DNA of 50,910 nt from Neorhizobium vignae (GCF_000732195.1 NZ_JNNU01000019.1:1-50910); one strand, 5' to 3'. Shown: positions 23,339 through 32,483, numbered from the stretch's first letter. The notes: a model not told the origin generated them from the sequence alone. Made by a program: numbers and translations.

Positions 23339-23839
23339 TTAGCGGGCGGTTCTGCGTTCGTTGATTTCCAAAAAGGCGCAGCCTCGGGCGGCGATCCCGC
23401 CGTCGTCGGTTGCGCTGAGGTCCGCCAGGATGTCGGCGATCGTCACCTTGGCGAGTTCGGCGCGATAGGCCTTTTCGGCCTTGAGCATCGCGGCGTTGAT
23501 GCCGCAGGGTTTGGTGAAATAGCGGCCCGGCAGCGGGTTCGGCCCCCGTTGGCGGATTTCGGCGCAGCGGAAGGCCGGTGCCGGTCCTTCGACGGCGAGC
23601 ACGATATCGAGAAGCGTGATCTCCTCCGGCTTCTTCGCGAGCCGGTATCCGCCCTTCGGCCCCGGCACCGTTTCCACCAGCCTGGCACCCGAAAGCGCCT
23701 GGAGATGTTTCAGCAGGTAGCTGGTCGAAACCCCGTGGAATTCCGCCAGCGCCGCGGCCGACAGGACCCCGCCTTCGGTAAGGCTGGACATCATGCTGAT
23801 GCTGTGGATCGCCTGTTCGACACCGTCGCCGAGTTTCAT
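23339..23839 (-). CDS. Rrf2-family transcriptional regulator
   Basis: The 166-residue protein has the Rrf2 winged helix (LTEGGVLSAAALAEFHGVST, SYLLKHLQALSGARLV) and the conserved PGPKGGYRLAKKPEEITLLD wing. Cysteines at 92, 112 and 154 are spaced too widely for the classic 2Fe-2S trio of IscR/NsrR, so a thiol switch is more likely than an iron-sulfur cluster. A 25-bp near-perfect palindrome lies 14 bp upstream of its start, the obvious autoregulatory operator. It heads an operon with the AhpD-like gene. Confidence 0.9.
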   Translation of the reverse strand: MKLGDGVEQAIHSISMMSSLTEGGVLSAAALAEFHGVSTSYLLKHLQALSGARLVETVPGPKGGYRLAKKPEEITLLDIVLAVEGPAPAFRCAEIRQRGPNPLPGRYFTKPCGINAAMLKAEKAYRAELAKVTIADILADLSATDDGGIAARGCAFLEINERRTAR

Positions 23840-23852
23840 CGCTCATCTCCAT

Positions 23853-23877
23853 ATCGTGGATAAAATTTATCCACGAT
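23853..23877. promoter_or_regulatory. 25-bp palindrome, putative Rrf2 operator
   Basis: ATCGTGGATAAA (23853-23864) and TTTATCCACGAT (23866-23877) are perfect 12-bp arms around one central A. The site lies between the divergent Rrf2 and helicase genes, 14 bp from the first and about 57 bp from the second, so it could regulate either. It resembles the long AT-centred palindromes bound by Rrf2 proteins. Confidence 0.72.
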
Positions 23878-23933
23878 TATCGCGTCATCGTCAAGCCCCT
23901 TCTTTTTCGTCCGCTTTCTCTTAACTTAACGGC

Positions 23934-26480
23934 GTGGATATCGTCGAAACCCATTCCTCCGGCCGTGACGCCGCGCTTCTGCCCCGGCCGTTCCAGAAAT
24001 GGTTCGCGGAAAAGGGCTGGCAGCCGCGCGCCCATCAGCTGGAACTGCTGGCCCGCTCCACCTCGGGCGAAAACATGCTGCTGATCGCGCCGACCGGCGC
24101 CGGCAAGACGCTCGCCGGTTTCCTGCCGTCGCTCACCGATCTGACGCGCCGCGGCAAGATCCCGCCCGGCTCCGCCTTCACCGGCATCCACACGCTCTAC
24201 ATCTCGCCCCTGAAGGCGCTCGCGGTCGATATCGAGCGCAACCTGATGAAGCCCGTCTTCGAAATGGGCCTTGAGATCTCGATCGAAAACCGCACCGGCG
24301 ACACGCCGCAGGCCAAACGCCAGCGCCAGAAGCTCAATCCGCCGGACATCCTCCTGACCACTCCGGAACAGGTCGCCTTGCTGCTGGCCAACAAGGAGGC
24401 CGAACGTTTCTTCAAGGACCTGAAATACGTGGTTCTCGACGAGCTTCATTCACTGGTCACCTCCAAGCGCGGCCACCTCCTGTCGCTCGGCCTTGCCCGC
24501 ATCCGCCGTCACGCGCCCCACATGCGCACCATCGGCCTCTCGGCCACCGTCTCCGACCCCATGGACCTGCAGCGCTGGCTGGTTCCGCAGAACGCTCCGG
24601 AAGGCGAAAACCCGGGCCCGCCCGCAGGCCTCGTGCATGTGACCGGCGGCGCGGCGCCTGATATCACCATCATGCGCACCGAGGACCGTATCCCCTGGTC
24701 CGGCCATGTCTCGACCTATGCGATCCCTGAGGTCTACGAGGAGATCAAGCGCCACAAGACGACGCTGATCTTCGTCAACACCCGCTTCCAGGCGGAACTG
24801 CTGTTCCAGACGCTGTGGACGATCAACGAGGACAATCTTCCGATCGCCCTGCATCACGGCTCGCTCGATGCCGGCCAGCGCCGCAAGGTCGAGGCCGCCA
24901 TGGCCGCCAACAAGTTGCGCGCCGTCGTCGCGACCTCCACGCTCGATCTCGGCATGGACTGGGGCGATGTCGATCTCGTGGTGCATGTCGGCGCCCCGAA
25001 GGGTGCCTCGCGTCTTGCCCAGCGCATCGGACGTTCCAACCACCGCATGGACGAACCGTCGAAAGCGATCCTGGTGCCGGCCAACCGTTTCGAGGTGATG
25101 GAATGCCAGGCGGCGCTCGATGCCAATTACCTCGGCGCCCAGGATACGCCGCCGGTCGGCGAGGGTGCACTCGACGTGCTCGCCCAGCATGTGCTGGGCA
25201 TGGCCTGCGCCGAACCCTTCGACCCGGTCGCGCTCTACGACGAGATCACCTCCGCCTCGCCCTATGCCGATCTCTCCTGGGAAATGTTCGAGCGCATCGT
25301 CGATTTCGTGGCGACCGGCGGTTATGCGCTGCGCTCCTACGAACGTTACGCCAAGATCCGCAAGACCAACGACGGCCGCTGGCGTGTCTCCAACCCGGCC
25401 GTCGCCCAGCAGTACCGCCTCAACCTCGGCACGATCGTCGAGGCGACCGAGCTCAATGTCCGACTGGTGAAGCGCACTGCCCAGGGGCTGGCAAAGGGTA
25501 CGGTGGGCCGCGGCGGCATGTCGCTCGGCAAGGTCGAGGAATATTTCCTCGAACAACTCGTGCAGGGTGATACCTTCCTGTTCGCCGGCAAGGTGCTGCG
25601 CTTCGAGGGCATCCGGGAGAACGAATGCCTGGTCTCCAACGCCTTCTCGCTCGATCCGAAAATCCCCGCCTATGCCGGCGGCAAGTTTCCGCTCTCCACC
25701 TATCTCGCCGATCAGGTGCGCGGCATGCTGGCCGACCCCGATCGCTGGGGCGCCCTGCCGGATCAGGTCCGCGACTGGCTGAACATCCAGCGCGAACGCT
25801 CGATGCTGCCTGCCCGGGACGAACTGCTGATCGAGACCTTTCCGCGCGGAAAGCGCTTCTTCATGATCGCCTATTGTTTCGAGGGGCGGCTCGCCCACCA
25901 GACGCTCGGCATGCTGCTCACCCGCCGGCTGGAACGTGCCGGTGCCCGTCCGCTCGGTTTCGTCGCCACCGACTATTCGCTGGCCATCTGGGGCCTCAAC
26001 GACATCGGTGCGATGATCAAATCCGGTCGCCTCAACCTCTCCGACCTTTTCGACGAGGACATGCTCGGCGACGACCTGGAAGCCTGGCTCGACGAGTCGT
26101 ATATGCTCAAGCGCACTTTCCGCAATTGCGCCGTGATTTCGGGCCTGATCGAGCGGCGCCATCCGGGCAAGGAAAAGACCGGTCGCCAGGTCACCGTCTC
26201 GACCGATCTCATCTACGACGTGCTGCGCAGCCACGAACCGGACCACGTGCTTTTGGAAGCGACGCGGCGGGATGCGGCATCCGGTCTTTTGGATCTTGCC
26301 CGATTAGGCGATATGCTGGCGCGAATCAGGGGGCACATCACCCATCGCGATCTCGACCGCGTTTCGCCGCTTGCCGTTCCGATCATGCTCGAAATCGGCA
26401 AGGAGAGCGTTCCGGGCGAGGCGCATGACGCGGTGCTGCAGGAAGCCGCCGACGAACTGATCGCGGAGGCTCTCGGCTGA
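23934..26480 (+). CDS. Ligase-associated DNA damage response DEXH-box helicase (Lhr-like)
   Basis: The 848-residue protein starts with GTG 23934. RecA-like domain 1 has the Q-motif region (WQPRAHQLELLARSTSG), Walker A LIAPTGAGKTLAG and the DEXH box VVLDELHSLV. Domain 2 follows with TLIFVNTRFQAELLFQ, VATSTLDLGMDWGDVDLVVH and QRIGRSNHRMDEPS. The long C-terminal half (GLAKGTVGRGGMSLGKVEEY and beyond) is the Lhr winged-helix/OB-like part. It is a 3'-5' DNA helicase class found in clusters with an ATP-dependent ligase, an exonuclease and PdeM. Its stop overlaps the next ATG by one base, coupling it to the PdeM-like gene; ligase and exonuclease genes are not adjacent here. Confidence 0.92.
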   Translation: MDIVETHSSGRDAALLPRPFQKWFAEKGWQPRAHQLELLARSTSGENMLLIAPTGAGKTLAGFLPSLTDLTRRGKIPPGSAFTGIHTLYISPLKALAVDIERNLMKPVFEMGLEISIENRTGDTPQAKRQRQKLNPPDILLTTPEQVALLLANKEAERFFKDLKYVVLDELHSLVTSKRGHLLSLGLARIRRHAPHMRTIGLSATVSDPMDLQRWLVPQNAPEGENPGPPAGLVHVTGGAAPDITIMRTEDRIPWSGHVSTYAIPEVYEEIKRHKTTLIFVNTRFQAELLFQTLWTINEDNLPIALHHGSLDAGQRRKVEAAMAANKLRAVVATSTLDLGMDWGDVDLVVHVGAPKGASRLAQRIGRSNHRMDEPSKAILVPANRFEVMECQAALDANYLGAQDTPPVGEGALDVLAQHVLGMACAEPFDPVALYDEITSASPYADLSWEMFERIVDFVATGGYALRSYERYAKIRKTNDGRWRVSNPAVAQQYRLNLGTIVEATELNVRLVKRTAQGLAKGTVGRGGMSLGKVEEYFLEQLVQGDTFLFAGKVLRFEGIRENECLVSNAFSLDPKIPAYAGGKFPLSTYLADQVRGMLADPDRWGALPDQVRDWLNIQRERSMLPARDELLIETFPRGKRFFMIAYCFEGRLAHQTLGMLLTRRLERAGARPLGFVATDYSLAIWGLNDIGAMIKSGRLNLSDLFDEDMLGDDLEAWLDESYMLKRTFRNCAVISGLIERRHPGKEKTGRQVTVSTDLIYDVLRSHEPDHVLLEATRRDAASGLLDLARLGDMLARIRGHITHRDLDRVSPLAVPIMLEIGKESVPGEAHDAVLQEAADELIAEALG

Positions 26481-27241
26481 TGCGATACGCTGGACTGGAA
26501 GACGTTGAATTGATGCATCGCCTCGCATTGGCGCGAACGATTTCAGGGGGAATGGCCGCAACAGGCGCGGAAGAGATCGTCGTGAACGGTGTTCTCGCCA
26601 TCTGCGATCCGCTCGGGGGCCTCTATCTGCCGGAAACCGGCACGCTCGTCGTCTCAGACCTGCATCTGGAAAAGGGTGCTGCCTTCGCCCGCCGCGGCAT
26701 GATGCTGCCGCCCTACGATACGATCGCCACGCTCAACATCCTGTCGGCCGTCATCACCCGCTACGACCCGAAGGTCGTGGTCTCGCTCGGTGACAATTTC
26801 CATGACCGCAAGGGCTCGGAGCACCTGCCGGCCGACCTGCGCTCGCTGATCACGGCGATGGCGCGCGGCCGCGACTGGATCTGGATCAACGGCAATCATG
26901 ATCCCGACGGCACGGTGGATCTTCCGGGAACCTGCACCGACGAACTCTTTTATGGCGGCCTCGTCTTCCGCCACGAGCCGAGCCTGATCTCGGGCAAGGG
27001 GGAGATTGCCGGCCATCTTCATCCGTCGGCCACCGTGCGCCGACGCGAAAAATCCGTCCGCCGCCCGTGTTTTGCAAGCGACGGCGCCCGCCTCCTCATG
27101 CCGGCTTTCGGCGTGCTCGCCGGCGGCCTCGACCTGCGCCACCGGGCCATGCACGGCCTGTTCGACCGCGAGGCTCTGGTCGCGCATCTGCTCGGCCGCG
27201 ACCGCATCTATTCGGTTCGCTACGGCAACCTGATCGGTTGA
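26480..27241 (+). CDS. pdeM: Ligase-associated DNA damage response endonuclease PdeM
   Basis: The product of up to 253 residues is a calcineurin-like metallophosphatase with VVSDLHLEKGAAFARRG (metal ligands D, H), SLGDNFHDRKGS, WINGNHDPDG and AGHLHPSATV, the full metal-binding set. PdeM is the nuclease partner of the Lhr-like helicase in the ligase-associated repair set. The ATG overlaps the helicase stop by one base. A second start at 26552 (MAATGAEEIVV), preceded by CAGGGGGA, fits the usual family length better, so the true start is uncertain. Confidence 0.9.
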   Translation: MRYAGLEDVELMHRLALARTISGGMAATGAEEIVVNGVLAICDPLGGLYLPETGTLVVSDLHLEKGAAFARRGMMLPPYDTIATLNILSAVITRYDPKVVVSLGDNFHDRKGSEHLPADLRSLITAMARGRDWIWINGNHDPDGTVDLPGTCTDELFYGGLVFRHEPSLISGKGEIAGHLHPSATVRRREKSVRRPCFASDGARLLMPAFGVLAGGLDLRHRAMHGLFDREALVAHLLGRDRIYSVRYGNLIG

Positions 27242-27362
27242 CCAAGCGTCCTACCACATGCGCGGACGCGGATGCCATCCATCATCGACAGCCCTGACGA
27301 CGCCGAACAGCCTGTACTGACAAGGATTGCGGTCTCATCAGATCCAACAACCAGCGTTGCGC

Positions 27363-27614
27363 TCAGGGAAACCTGTCCAGATGAAACGATACCCAATCTT
27401 CATGCTCGACCGCATTGAGGGTTATGCGGTGACCGCCGAGCCGGAGGGTCGGAGAGTTCAGTGCAGTTCGCAGAATGGAGGGCTTGGTGCGAACATGTCC
27501 GACATAACGGCAAATGTCGCCGTCACGAAATTCGGTGACATTGTAGTCGACAAGCGCCAAGACTGTCGTGCCGGCGGCGAGTTCCCCTTTTAGGCCTTCA
27601 AATACGGTCATCAT
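27363..27614 (-). CDS. Small hypothetical protein
   Basis: The 83-residue frame begins MMTVFEGLKGELAAGTTVLA and includes DYNVTEFRDGDICRYVGH; its composition looks like real protein and GGGGGACAG precedes the ATG. It has no signal or membrane segment. I do not recognise the family. The longer frame extending upstream on the same strand is arginine-rich and overlaps the universal stress gene, so the shorter start is chosen. Confidence 0.5.
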   Translation of the reverse strand: MMTVFEGLKGELAAGTTVLALVDYNVTEFRDGDICRYVGHVRTKPSILRTALNSPTLRLGGHRITLNAVEHEDWVSFHLDRFP

Positions 27615-27730
27615 TCGCTGTCCCCCGGGCCAAGGGAGCATTGTGCGCCGCAATATCGAAAGTGTAAAGCACCGCCTGACCGGCCGGTTTTGAACGAACA
27701 TCCGCAGCCAGCGCCGGCGTAGACCAGATC

Positions 27731-28168
27731 TTACCGATAGACCAGTACCGGCGCCTTGGAATGCGCCAGCACTTTCATCGTCACGCTGCCGAGCATGAAG
27801 GCCTTGAAGCCGGAGCGGCCATGCGAGGCCATGGCGATGACGTCGCAATGGTGGTTGACGGCGGTCTCGACGATGGTACTCGCCGGATCGAGGCTGCCAA
27901 GCTTTACCGTTTCGCAGGCGACCAGCCGTTGTTTCGCCGCTTCCTTCGCGTCGGCGAGAATGCCGTCGGCCGCCGCGTTGTTCTGGCGGTCGTATTCCGC
28001 ATAGGCGACTTCCATGCCGGTCGGATTGAGCGTCAGGACCTGCAGCGGTTCCATTACCACCAGAACGGTGGCTTCCGCGCCGATCTCGCGTGCGAAGTCG
28101 AGCGCTTTTTCCAGCGCGCTGGTCGAAAGCGGAGAGCCGTCGGTCGGGATCAGAACATGTTTGAACAT
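27731..28168 (-). CDS. Universal stress protein, UspA family
   Basis: The start ATG 28168 has AAAGGAGG seven bases upstream. The 145-residue protein opens with MFKHVLIPTDGSPLSTSALE, the UspA strand and nucleotide-binding Asp, and ends with IAMASHGRSGFKAFMLGSVT, the GRSG...GS loop that holds ATP in this family, followed by VLAHSKAPVLVYR. It is a single-domain, ATP-binding-type Usp, probably dimeric and induced by stress or growth arrest. The exact role is unknown. Confidence 0.92.
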   Translation of the reverse strand: MFKHVLIPTDGSPLSTSALEKALDFAREIGAEATVLVVMEPLQVLTLNPTGMEVAYAEYDRQNNAAADGILADAKEAAKQRLVACETVKLGSLDPASTIVETAVNHHCDVIAMASHGRSGFKAFMLGSVTMKVLAHSKAPVLVYR

Positions 28169-28249
28169 CTGTGCCTCCTTTGATCTGGTGACATCATCGC
28201 AGATGCCCGGGATCATGCGTTGATCCAGCGCAAGCCGCGGGCCCGGGCG

Positions 28250-29206
28250 TCACGACGCAATCACATGCCCGGACCAGGGATTGATGCCATCCCGCAGCCA
28301 GCCAAGGCTATCCTGCCAGAAACCTTCCCGATGCCGGGAGTGGAACAGGCTGAAATGTCCGATGGCGGCCAGGCCGTAATCCTCCGGCTTCAGCAGCACC
28401 TGCGTCACCCGGGCATTGCGATAATAACAGAGTGTGCGCCGGATTGCCGCCACCGTCCCGATGTCGTCGTCCGACATCGTCACCGCCAGGATCGGCGCCG
28501 TTACCGCTTCGAAGCGCCGCAGCACATCGCCTCGTTCCGCAACCGGATGGGTCCACTCCATCCGTGCCCGGCGAAAACTCCATTCGTTCGCCACGCCCGC
28601 CGGCAGGTCCTCCAGCCATCCGAGACGCCTTCCGGGAAAATAGCCGAAGGCGGCAGTCAGGGCCGGCATCACCAGATGCCATTTCAGAAACAGCCGCAGG
28701 CGATGGCCGCTGGCATAGTCCGGCCAGTAGGCATATTGCGCCCCCATGGTCAGCATCCGGTCGATGCGTTTGGCCATCGGTGAAAGCCCCGGCAGATAAC
28801 CGCCGATACTGTGACCGACGACGTAAAGCGGTTGTCCCGGCCGGGCCGCGTCCATGAACCTCAGCGCCGCGTCGAAATCCTGCTCGCCCCATTCCCGCCA
28901 GCGATAGCCGCATCCCTTCAGGCTGTCGGGCCGGGAAAGGCCGATGCCGCGATAGTCGTAGGTCAGGACGTCGAAACCTTCGCCGGCCAGGAAGTCGGCA
29001 TAATAGTGATAATAACGGGCAAGCACCCCGGTTGCCGGATTGACGACGACGCTGCCGATGGCCGGGGAGCGTGCCCGCCAGAGGTGTCCATGGAGAGCGA
29101 TCCCGTCCCGGCAGGCCAAGCCGACAGGTTCGCCGGCGGGCCGCGACGGACGGGCGTCCCCCTCATTTTCCCGCTCCGCAGGCGCGTCGCATTCCGTATC
29201 GGTCAT
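28250..29206 (-). CDS. Alpha/beta hydrolase
   Basis: The start ATG 29206 follows GGAGAAGGACG. The 318-residue protein has VNPATGVLARYYHYYADFLA (oxyanion region), EGFDVLTYDYRGIGLSRPDS and the nucleophile elbow YVVGHSIGGYLPGL with the catalytic serine. A possible acid lies near TMSDDDIG, and the histidine in AAIGHFSLFHSRHREG. This resembles a group of alphaproteobacterial hydrolases of unknown substrate. The gene stands alone on the minus strand. Confidence 0.86.
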   Translation of the reverse strand: MTDTECDAPAERENEGDARPSRPAGEPVGLACRDGIALHGHLWRARSPAIGSVVVNPATGVLARYYHYYADFLAGEGFDVLTYDYRGIGLSRPDSLKGCGYRWREWGEQDFDAALRFMDAARPGQPLYVVGHSIGGYLPGLSPMAKRIDRMLTMGAQYAYWPDYASGHRLRLFLKWHLVMPALTAAFGYFPGRRLGWLEDLPAGVANEWSFRRARMEWTHPVAERGDVLRRFEAVTAPILAVTMSDDDIGTVAAIRRTLCYYRNARVTQVLLKPEDYGLAAIGHFSLFHSRHREGFWQDSLGWLRDGINPWSGHVIAS

Positions 29207-29330
29207 CGTCCTTCTCCCTGGGAACGGTGACCATATATCGCGCTTGGCGAGGCGCAATTAGCCGAAGGGAGAAGGCGGCTGAGGTGTGGAGATCCGGCCG
29301 CGCAGCGCGGCCGGTCGTTCGCCTGCGGCG

Positions 29331-29891
29331 TCAGGCCGCCTTGCCCACTGCATAGGTCAGGATCACGGCGCCGTTGGCCGCCACATTCGAGCTCAGCAGC
29401 TTGAGCTCGGTCTGCTGCTCGGCCTTCTTGAAGAGCGGGTTGCCGGAACCGAGAAGCACCGGCGCGATGCACAGCCGGTATTCGTCGACGAGGCCTTCCT
29501 TCATCAGCGAGGCCACCAGTTCGGCGCTGCCGAAGATGAAGATCGTCTTGCCGTCCTCGCCCTTCAGCCTCCTGAGTTCAGCAACGGGATCGCTGACGAC
29601 CCGGGTATTGTTCCAGGACGCGTCCTCTATCGTCTTCGACACGGCGATCTTGGCGATATTGTTCATGTAGTGCTTGACCTTGGCGCCTTCCTCGGCGGTC
29701 GGCCAGTAGGCAGCCATGCCCTCGTAGGTCCTGCGGCCGAACACCAGGAGGTCGCCTTCCTCGCCGAACTGTTCGGAGAGCTTTTCCAGCTCCGGACCCC
29801 AGGCATAGTTGTGGAAGGCGAGGTCCCACGGCTTCTCCCCCTCGAAATAGCCATCGAGGCTCATCAGGTTCCAGACCACCAGCTTTCTCAT
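29331..29891 (-). CDS. Dihydrofolate reductase-family (RibD C-terminal) protein
   Basis: The start ATG 29891 (MRKLVVWNLMSLDGYFEGEK) is typical, ahead of a 186-residue RibD_C domain. Other features are LLVFGRRTYEGMAAYWP, IFIFGSAELVASLMKEGLVD and EYRLCIAPVLLGSGNPLF, the NADPH-binding and active-site layout shared with dihydrofolate reductase. The reaction is not known and folate use is not implied. It is divergent from an HxlR regulator with about 95 bp between them, a common pairing in which the regulator controls the reductase in response to a reactive electrophile. Confidence 0.87.
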   Translation of the reverse strand: MRKLVVWNLMSLDGYFEGEKPWDLAFHNYAWGPELEKLSEQFGEEGDLLVFGRRTYEGMAAYWPTAEEGAKVKHYMNNIAKIAVSKTIEDASWNNTRVVSDPVAELRRLKGEDGKTIFIFGSAELVASLMKEGLVDEYRLCIAPVLLGSGNPLFKKAEQQTELKLLSSNVAANGAVILTYAVGKAA

Positions 29892-29985
29892 GCCATCCTC
29901 CATCGCGTTTAAACTAGTTGCAAAAAGCAAGCAGTTGAAAGCTAGCCAAACTGATTTTAGAATGCAAGCGGTATTGGAGAAAAAA
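29892..29985. promoter_or_regulatory. Divergent promoter region between DHFR-like and hxlR genes
   Basis: AGTTGCAAAAAGC (from 29919) and AGTTGAAAGC (from 29934) are imperfect direct repeats, and CTAG occurs just before the first and just after the second. HxlR proteins bind repeated AT-rich sites like this, so this is the probable operator. Exact bounds are not clear. Confidence 0.4.
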
Positions 29986-30504
29986 ATGAACGAAGCCTAT
30001 CGGTCGGGTTGCCCGATCAATCTGACGCTGGAGGTTCTCGGAGACCGCTGGAGCCTGATCGTCATCCGCGACATCATGTTCGGCAATCGCCGCCACTTCC
30101 GCGAACTGCTGCAGAATTCCGAGGAGGGCATCGCTTCCAACATCCTCGCTGACCGGCTGAAGCGGCTGGTCGAGCGAGGCCTGCTTTCCCGCGAGGACGA
30201 CCCGAGCCACAAGCAGAAGGGGATCTACAGCCTCACGGAAATGTCGATCCGCCTGGTGCCGATCTTTGCGGAAATGGGCGCCTGGGGCCGCCGTTTCATG
30301 CCGGTGTCCGAAGAGCTCTCGATCCGCGCGCAGCTGCTGGAGGAAGGCGGCCGGCCCCTCTGGGAGGATTTCATGGCCGAGCTGCGCGTCCTGCATCTGC
30401 ATGCGCCGCGCGATCCGGGCAAGCCTTCCGTCTTCGACCGCCTGCGCGCCGCCTATCTCGAAGTCGTCGCCCGCAACGCGGCGGCGCCCGATGCCGCGGA
30501 ATGA
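29986..30504 (+). CDS. HxlR-family transcriptional regulator
   Basis: I choose ATG 29986 (MNEAYRSGCPINLTLEVLGD) because HxlR proteins start shortly before this cysteine and GGAG sits seven bases upstream. The 172-residue protein has the winged-helix core: LGDRWSLIVIRDIMFGNRRH, FRELLQNSEEGIASNILADR and LVERGLLSREDDPSHKQKGI. The single conserved cysteine near the N-terminus is the aldehyde or oxidant sensor in characterised members. It is about 40 residues longer than the usual 120-130. It most likely controls the divergent reductase gene. Confidence 0.9.
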   Translation: MNEAYRSGCPINLTLEVLGDRWSLIVIRDIMFGNRRHFRELLQNSEEGIASNILADRLKRLVERGLLSREDDPSHKQKGIYSLTEMSIRLVPIFAEMGAWGRRFMPVSEELSIRAQLLEEGGRPLWEDFMAELRVLHLHAPRDPGKPSVFDRLRAAYLEVVARNAAAPDAAE

Positions 30505-31308
30505 TCAGTCCTTGCGGAAGACGATACTGGCGCCCCAGCCGGTGATGATGGCGATCAGCACGCAGAGAAAACCGTAGGCGAGCGGGCGGTCGTGGGCGGC
30601 GTCGGTGATCGCCTGCTCGATGCCGGTCTTGACGACCCGCAGCGGCATTTCCCGCTGGTTGATCAGCTGGCCGCTCTTGAACAGGTAGGCGCGCACCATG
30701 TGCATCCCGTCCGGAATGTTGGCCGGCAGTTTCAGCGAGGCGCGGAACAGGCTCGACGAGACGAAGCGCACGCCGCTGGTGTCGCGCTGATAAAGTCCGT
30801 TCGACAGCTTCAGGCGCCGATAGGCGTCGCGGAACTCGCCGATGATGCCGGAATCGGGGATGTAGCCGACCGGGTTCAGCGCCAGGTGGTCGATGCCGAC
30901 CCCGATATTGTTGAGGCTCGGCGCCTCGTCGATGCTGTCGATCATCCGGGTGCTGGCGAGCGAGTAGCTTTCCGGCACCTGTTCGAAGGTCATCCCCTCG
31001 GTGTTCATCCAGATCCCGAAGACGCGCTCCTTCTTGCGCACCGTCGCATAGTCCTTCGGACCTTCGAGCGTCACCACCACGTCGTACTGGCCGATTGCCA
31101 GGAACAGTTCGTCGGCATTGGTGAGCGCCCCGAAGATCGTCAGGTCGGCGCCGCGGAAATCCGAAGCGATGGCGATTTCGCTGGTCGAACTGCCGATCTC
31201 CAGCCCCTCCTTGACGCCCGATGCCTGGCCGAACGGCACCTGCGCTTCGACCGGGAAGGCGAGCGCCATAAGCGGCAGGAGGAGGGCGGTGCGGAGAAAC
31301 CGGCGCAT
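30505..31308 (-). CDS. TIGR02186-type exported membrane protein
   Basis: The start ATG 31308 shares one base with the stop of the upstream exporter (TGATG). The 267-residue protein has a signal peptide (LRTALLLPLMALAFPVEA) and a C-terminal membrane segment (LCVLIAIITGWGASIVF), leaving a periplasmic domain with FRGADLTIFGALTNADELFL, YDVVVTLEGPKDYATVRKKE and YPDSGIIGEF-like motifs. This pairing with a TSUP permease is a recurrent alphaproteobacterial unit. The function is unknown, but coupling suggests it assists the permease. Confidence 0.8.
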   Translation of the reverse strand: MRRFLRTALLLPLMALAFPVEAQVPFGQASGVKEGLEIGSSTSEIAIASDFRGADLTIFGALTNADELFLAIGQYDVVVTLEGPKDYATVRKKERVFGIWMNTEGMTFEQVPESYSLASTRMIDSIDEAPSLNNIGVGIDHLALNPVGYIPDSGIIGEFRDAYRRLKLSNGLYQRDTSGVRFVSSSLFRASLKLPANIPDGMHMVRAYLFKSGQLINQREMPLRVVKTGIEQAITDAAHDRPLAYGFLCVLIAIITGWGASIVFRKD

Positions 31309-32234
31309 CAGTAGGACATCCCTCCGACCGCGACCGAATAGACGTCGTTCGGCGTGACGATCAGTCCGACCGCCAGGCGGATGCCGACGGCAAGCACAAG
31401 CAGCGCCAGGAGCGCGCGCAGCTGTTCGCCGCGCAGCTTCTGGCCGACGCGAACCCCGTATTGGGCGCCGATCACGCCCGCCACCATCAGGATCGTCGCC
31501 AGCACGATGTCGACCGAATAGTTGGTCGCCGCCTGTACCATGGTCGTGTAGGCGGTCACGAAAATGATCTGGAACAGCGAGGTGCCGACGACCACATTGG
31601 TCGGGATGCGCAACAGATAGATCATCGCCGGCACCATGATGAAGCCGCCGCCCACACCCATGATCGAGGTCAGCACGCCGATGCCGAAGCCAAGCCCGAC
31701 GATCGGAATGGCGGAAAGGTAGATCTTCGATTTCTTGAACCGCATCTTCAGCGGCAGCCGGTGCACCCAGTTGTGCTGGCCGGGGCGCTTGATCGGCAAT
31801 GGATTGTTGTTCTTCGCCCGGCGCATCGCCCGCACGCTTTCCTGCAGCATCAGCGCGCCGATCGAGCTCAGCAGCACGACGTAGAGCAACGAGATGAACA
31901 GATCGAGCTGTCCGATACGTCGCAGCCAGGAGAAGACCCAGACACCCGCCGTCGCCCCCGCAAGACCGCCCACCAGCAGCACCGAACCGAGCTTCATGTC
32001 GAGCGTGCCGCGCCTGAAATGGGTGATCGCACCCGAAATCGACGAGGCGACGACCTGGTTGGCGCCGGTCGCGACCGCCACGACGGGCGGGATGTTGTAG
32101 AAGATCAGGAGCGGCGTGATCAGGAAGCCGCCGCCCACGCCGAACATGCCCGAGAGAAAGCCCACGGCCGCGCCCATGCCCAGAATGATGAAGATGTTCA
32201 CCGACAGCTCTGCGATCGGCAGGTAGACAGTCAC
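31308..32234 (-). CDS. TSUP-family (TauE/SafE) anion permease
   Basis: The start is GTG 32234 (VTVYLPIAELSVNIFIILGM) with GAGG ten bases upstream. The 308-residue protein has eight membrane helices and the duplicated TSUP motif: GFLSGMFGVGGGFLITPLLI in the first half and GVLTSIMGVGGGFIMVPAMI in the second. TSUP permeases export sulfite, sulfoacetate or similar organosulfur anions; here the substrate is not defined. It is coupled to the TIGR02186 gene downstream. Longer upstream extensions do not match the family. Confidence 0.88.
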   Translation of the reverse strand: MTVYLPIAELSVNIFIILGMGAAVGFLSGMFGVGGGFLITPLLIFYNIPPVVAVATGANQVVASSISGAITHFRRGTLDMKLGSVLLVGGLAGATAGVWVFSWLRRIGQLDLFISLLYVVLLSSIGALMLQESVRAMRRAKNNNPLPIKRPGQHNWVHRLPLKMRFKKSKIYLSAIPIVGLGFGIGVLTSIMGVGGGFIMVPAMIYLLRIPTNVVVGTSLFQIIFVTAYTTMVQAATNYSVDIVLATILMVAGVIGAQYGVRVGQKLRGEQLRALLALLVLAVGIRLAVGLIVTPNDVYSVAVGGMSY

Positions 32235-32483
32235 GGCAGAACCTCGACACGGCAAAAAGCGACGCCCTCGCGGGCGGTTCGCGATGTGGTTGTCCGCCCG
32301 GTGCGGCGAAGGAAACGTGATCTCACATGCCATGTGAACAGGGCATGAAGGACCCCGTCCGTCATGCGCCCGGGAATGCCGCCAAGTCAATTCGCAAGTG
32401 CCGGATAATGCGGCAATTTTACCGTTTTTGTGCGGGCGTGATTAATATCCCGCAACTCCCTGATCCCGGTCGGGTAAGTCGAC

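Noticed and set aside
24450..26246. A 598-codon open frame opposite the helicase
   Set aside because: Shadow of the helicase gene; no recognisable motif.
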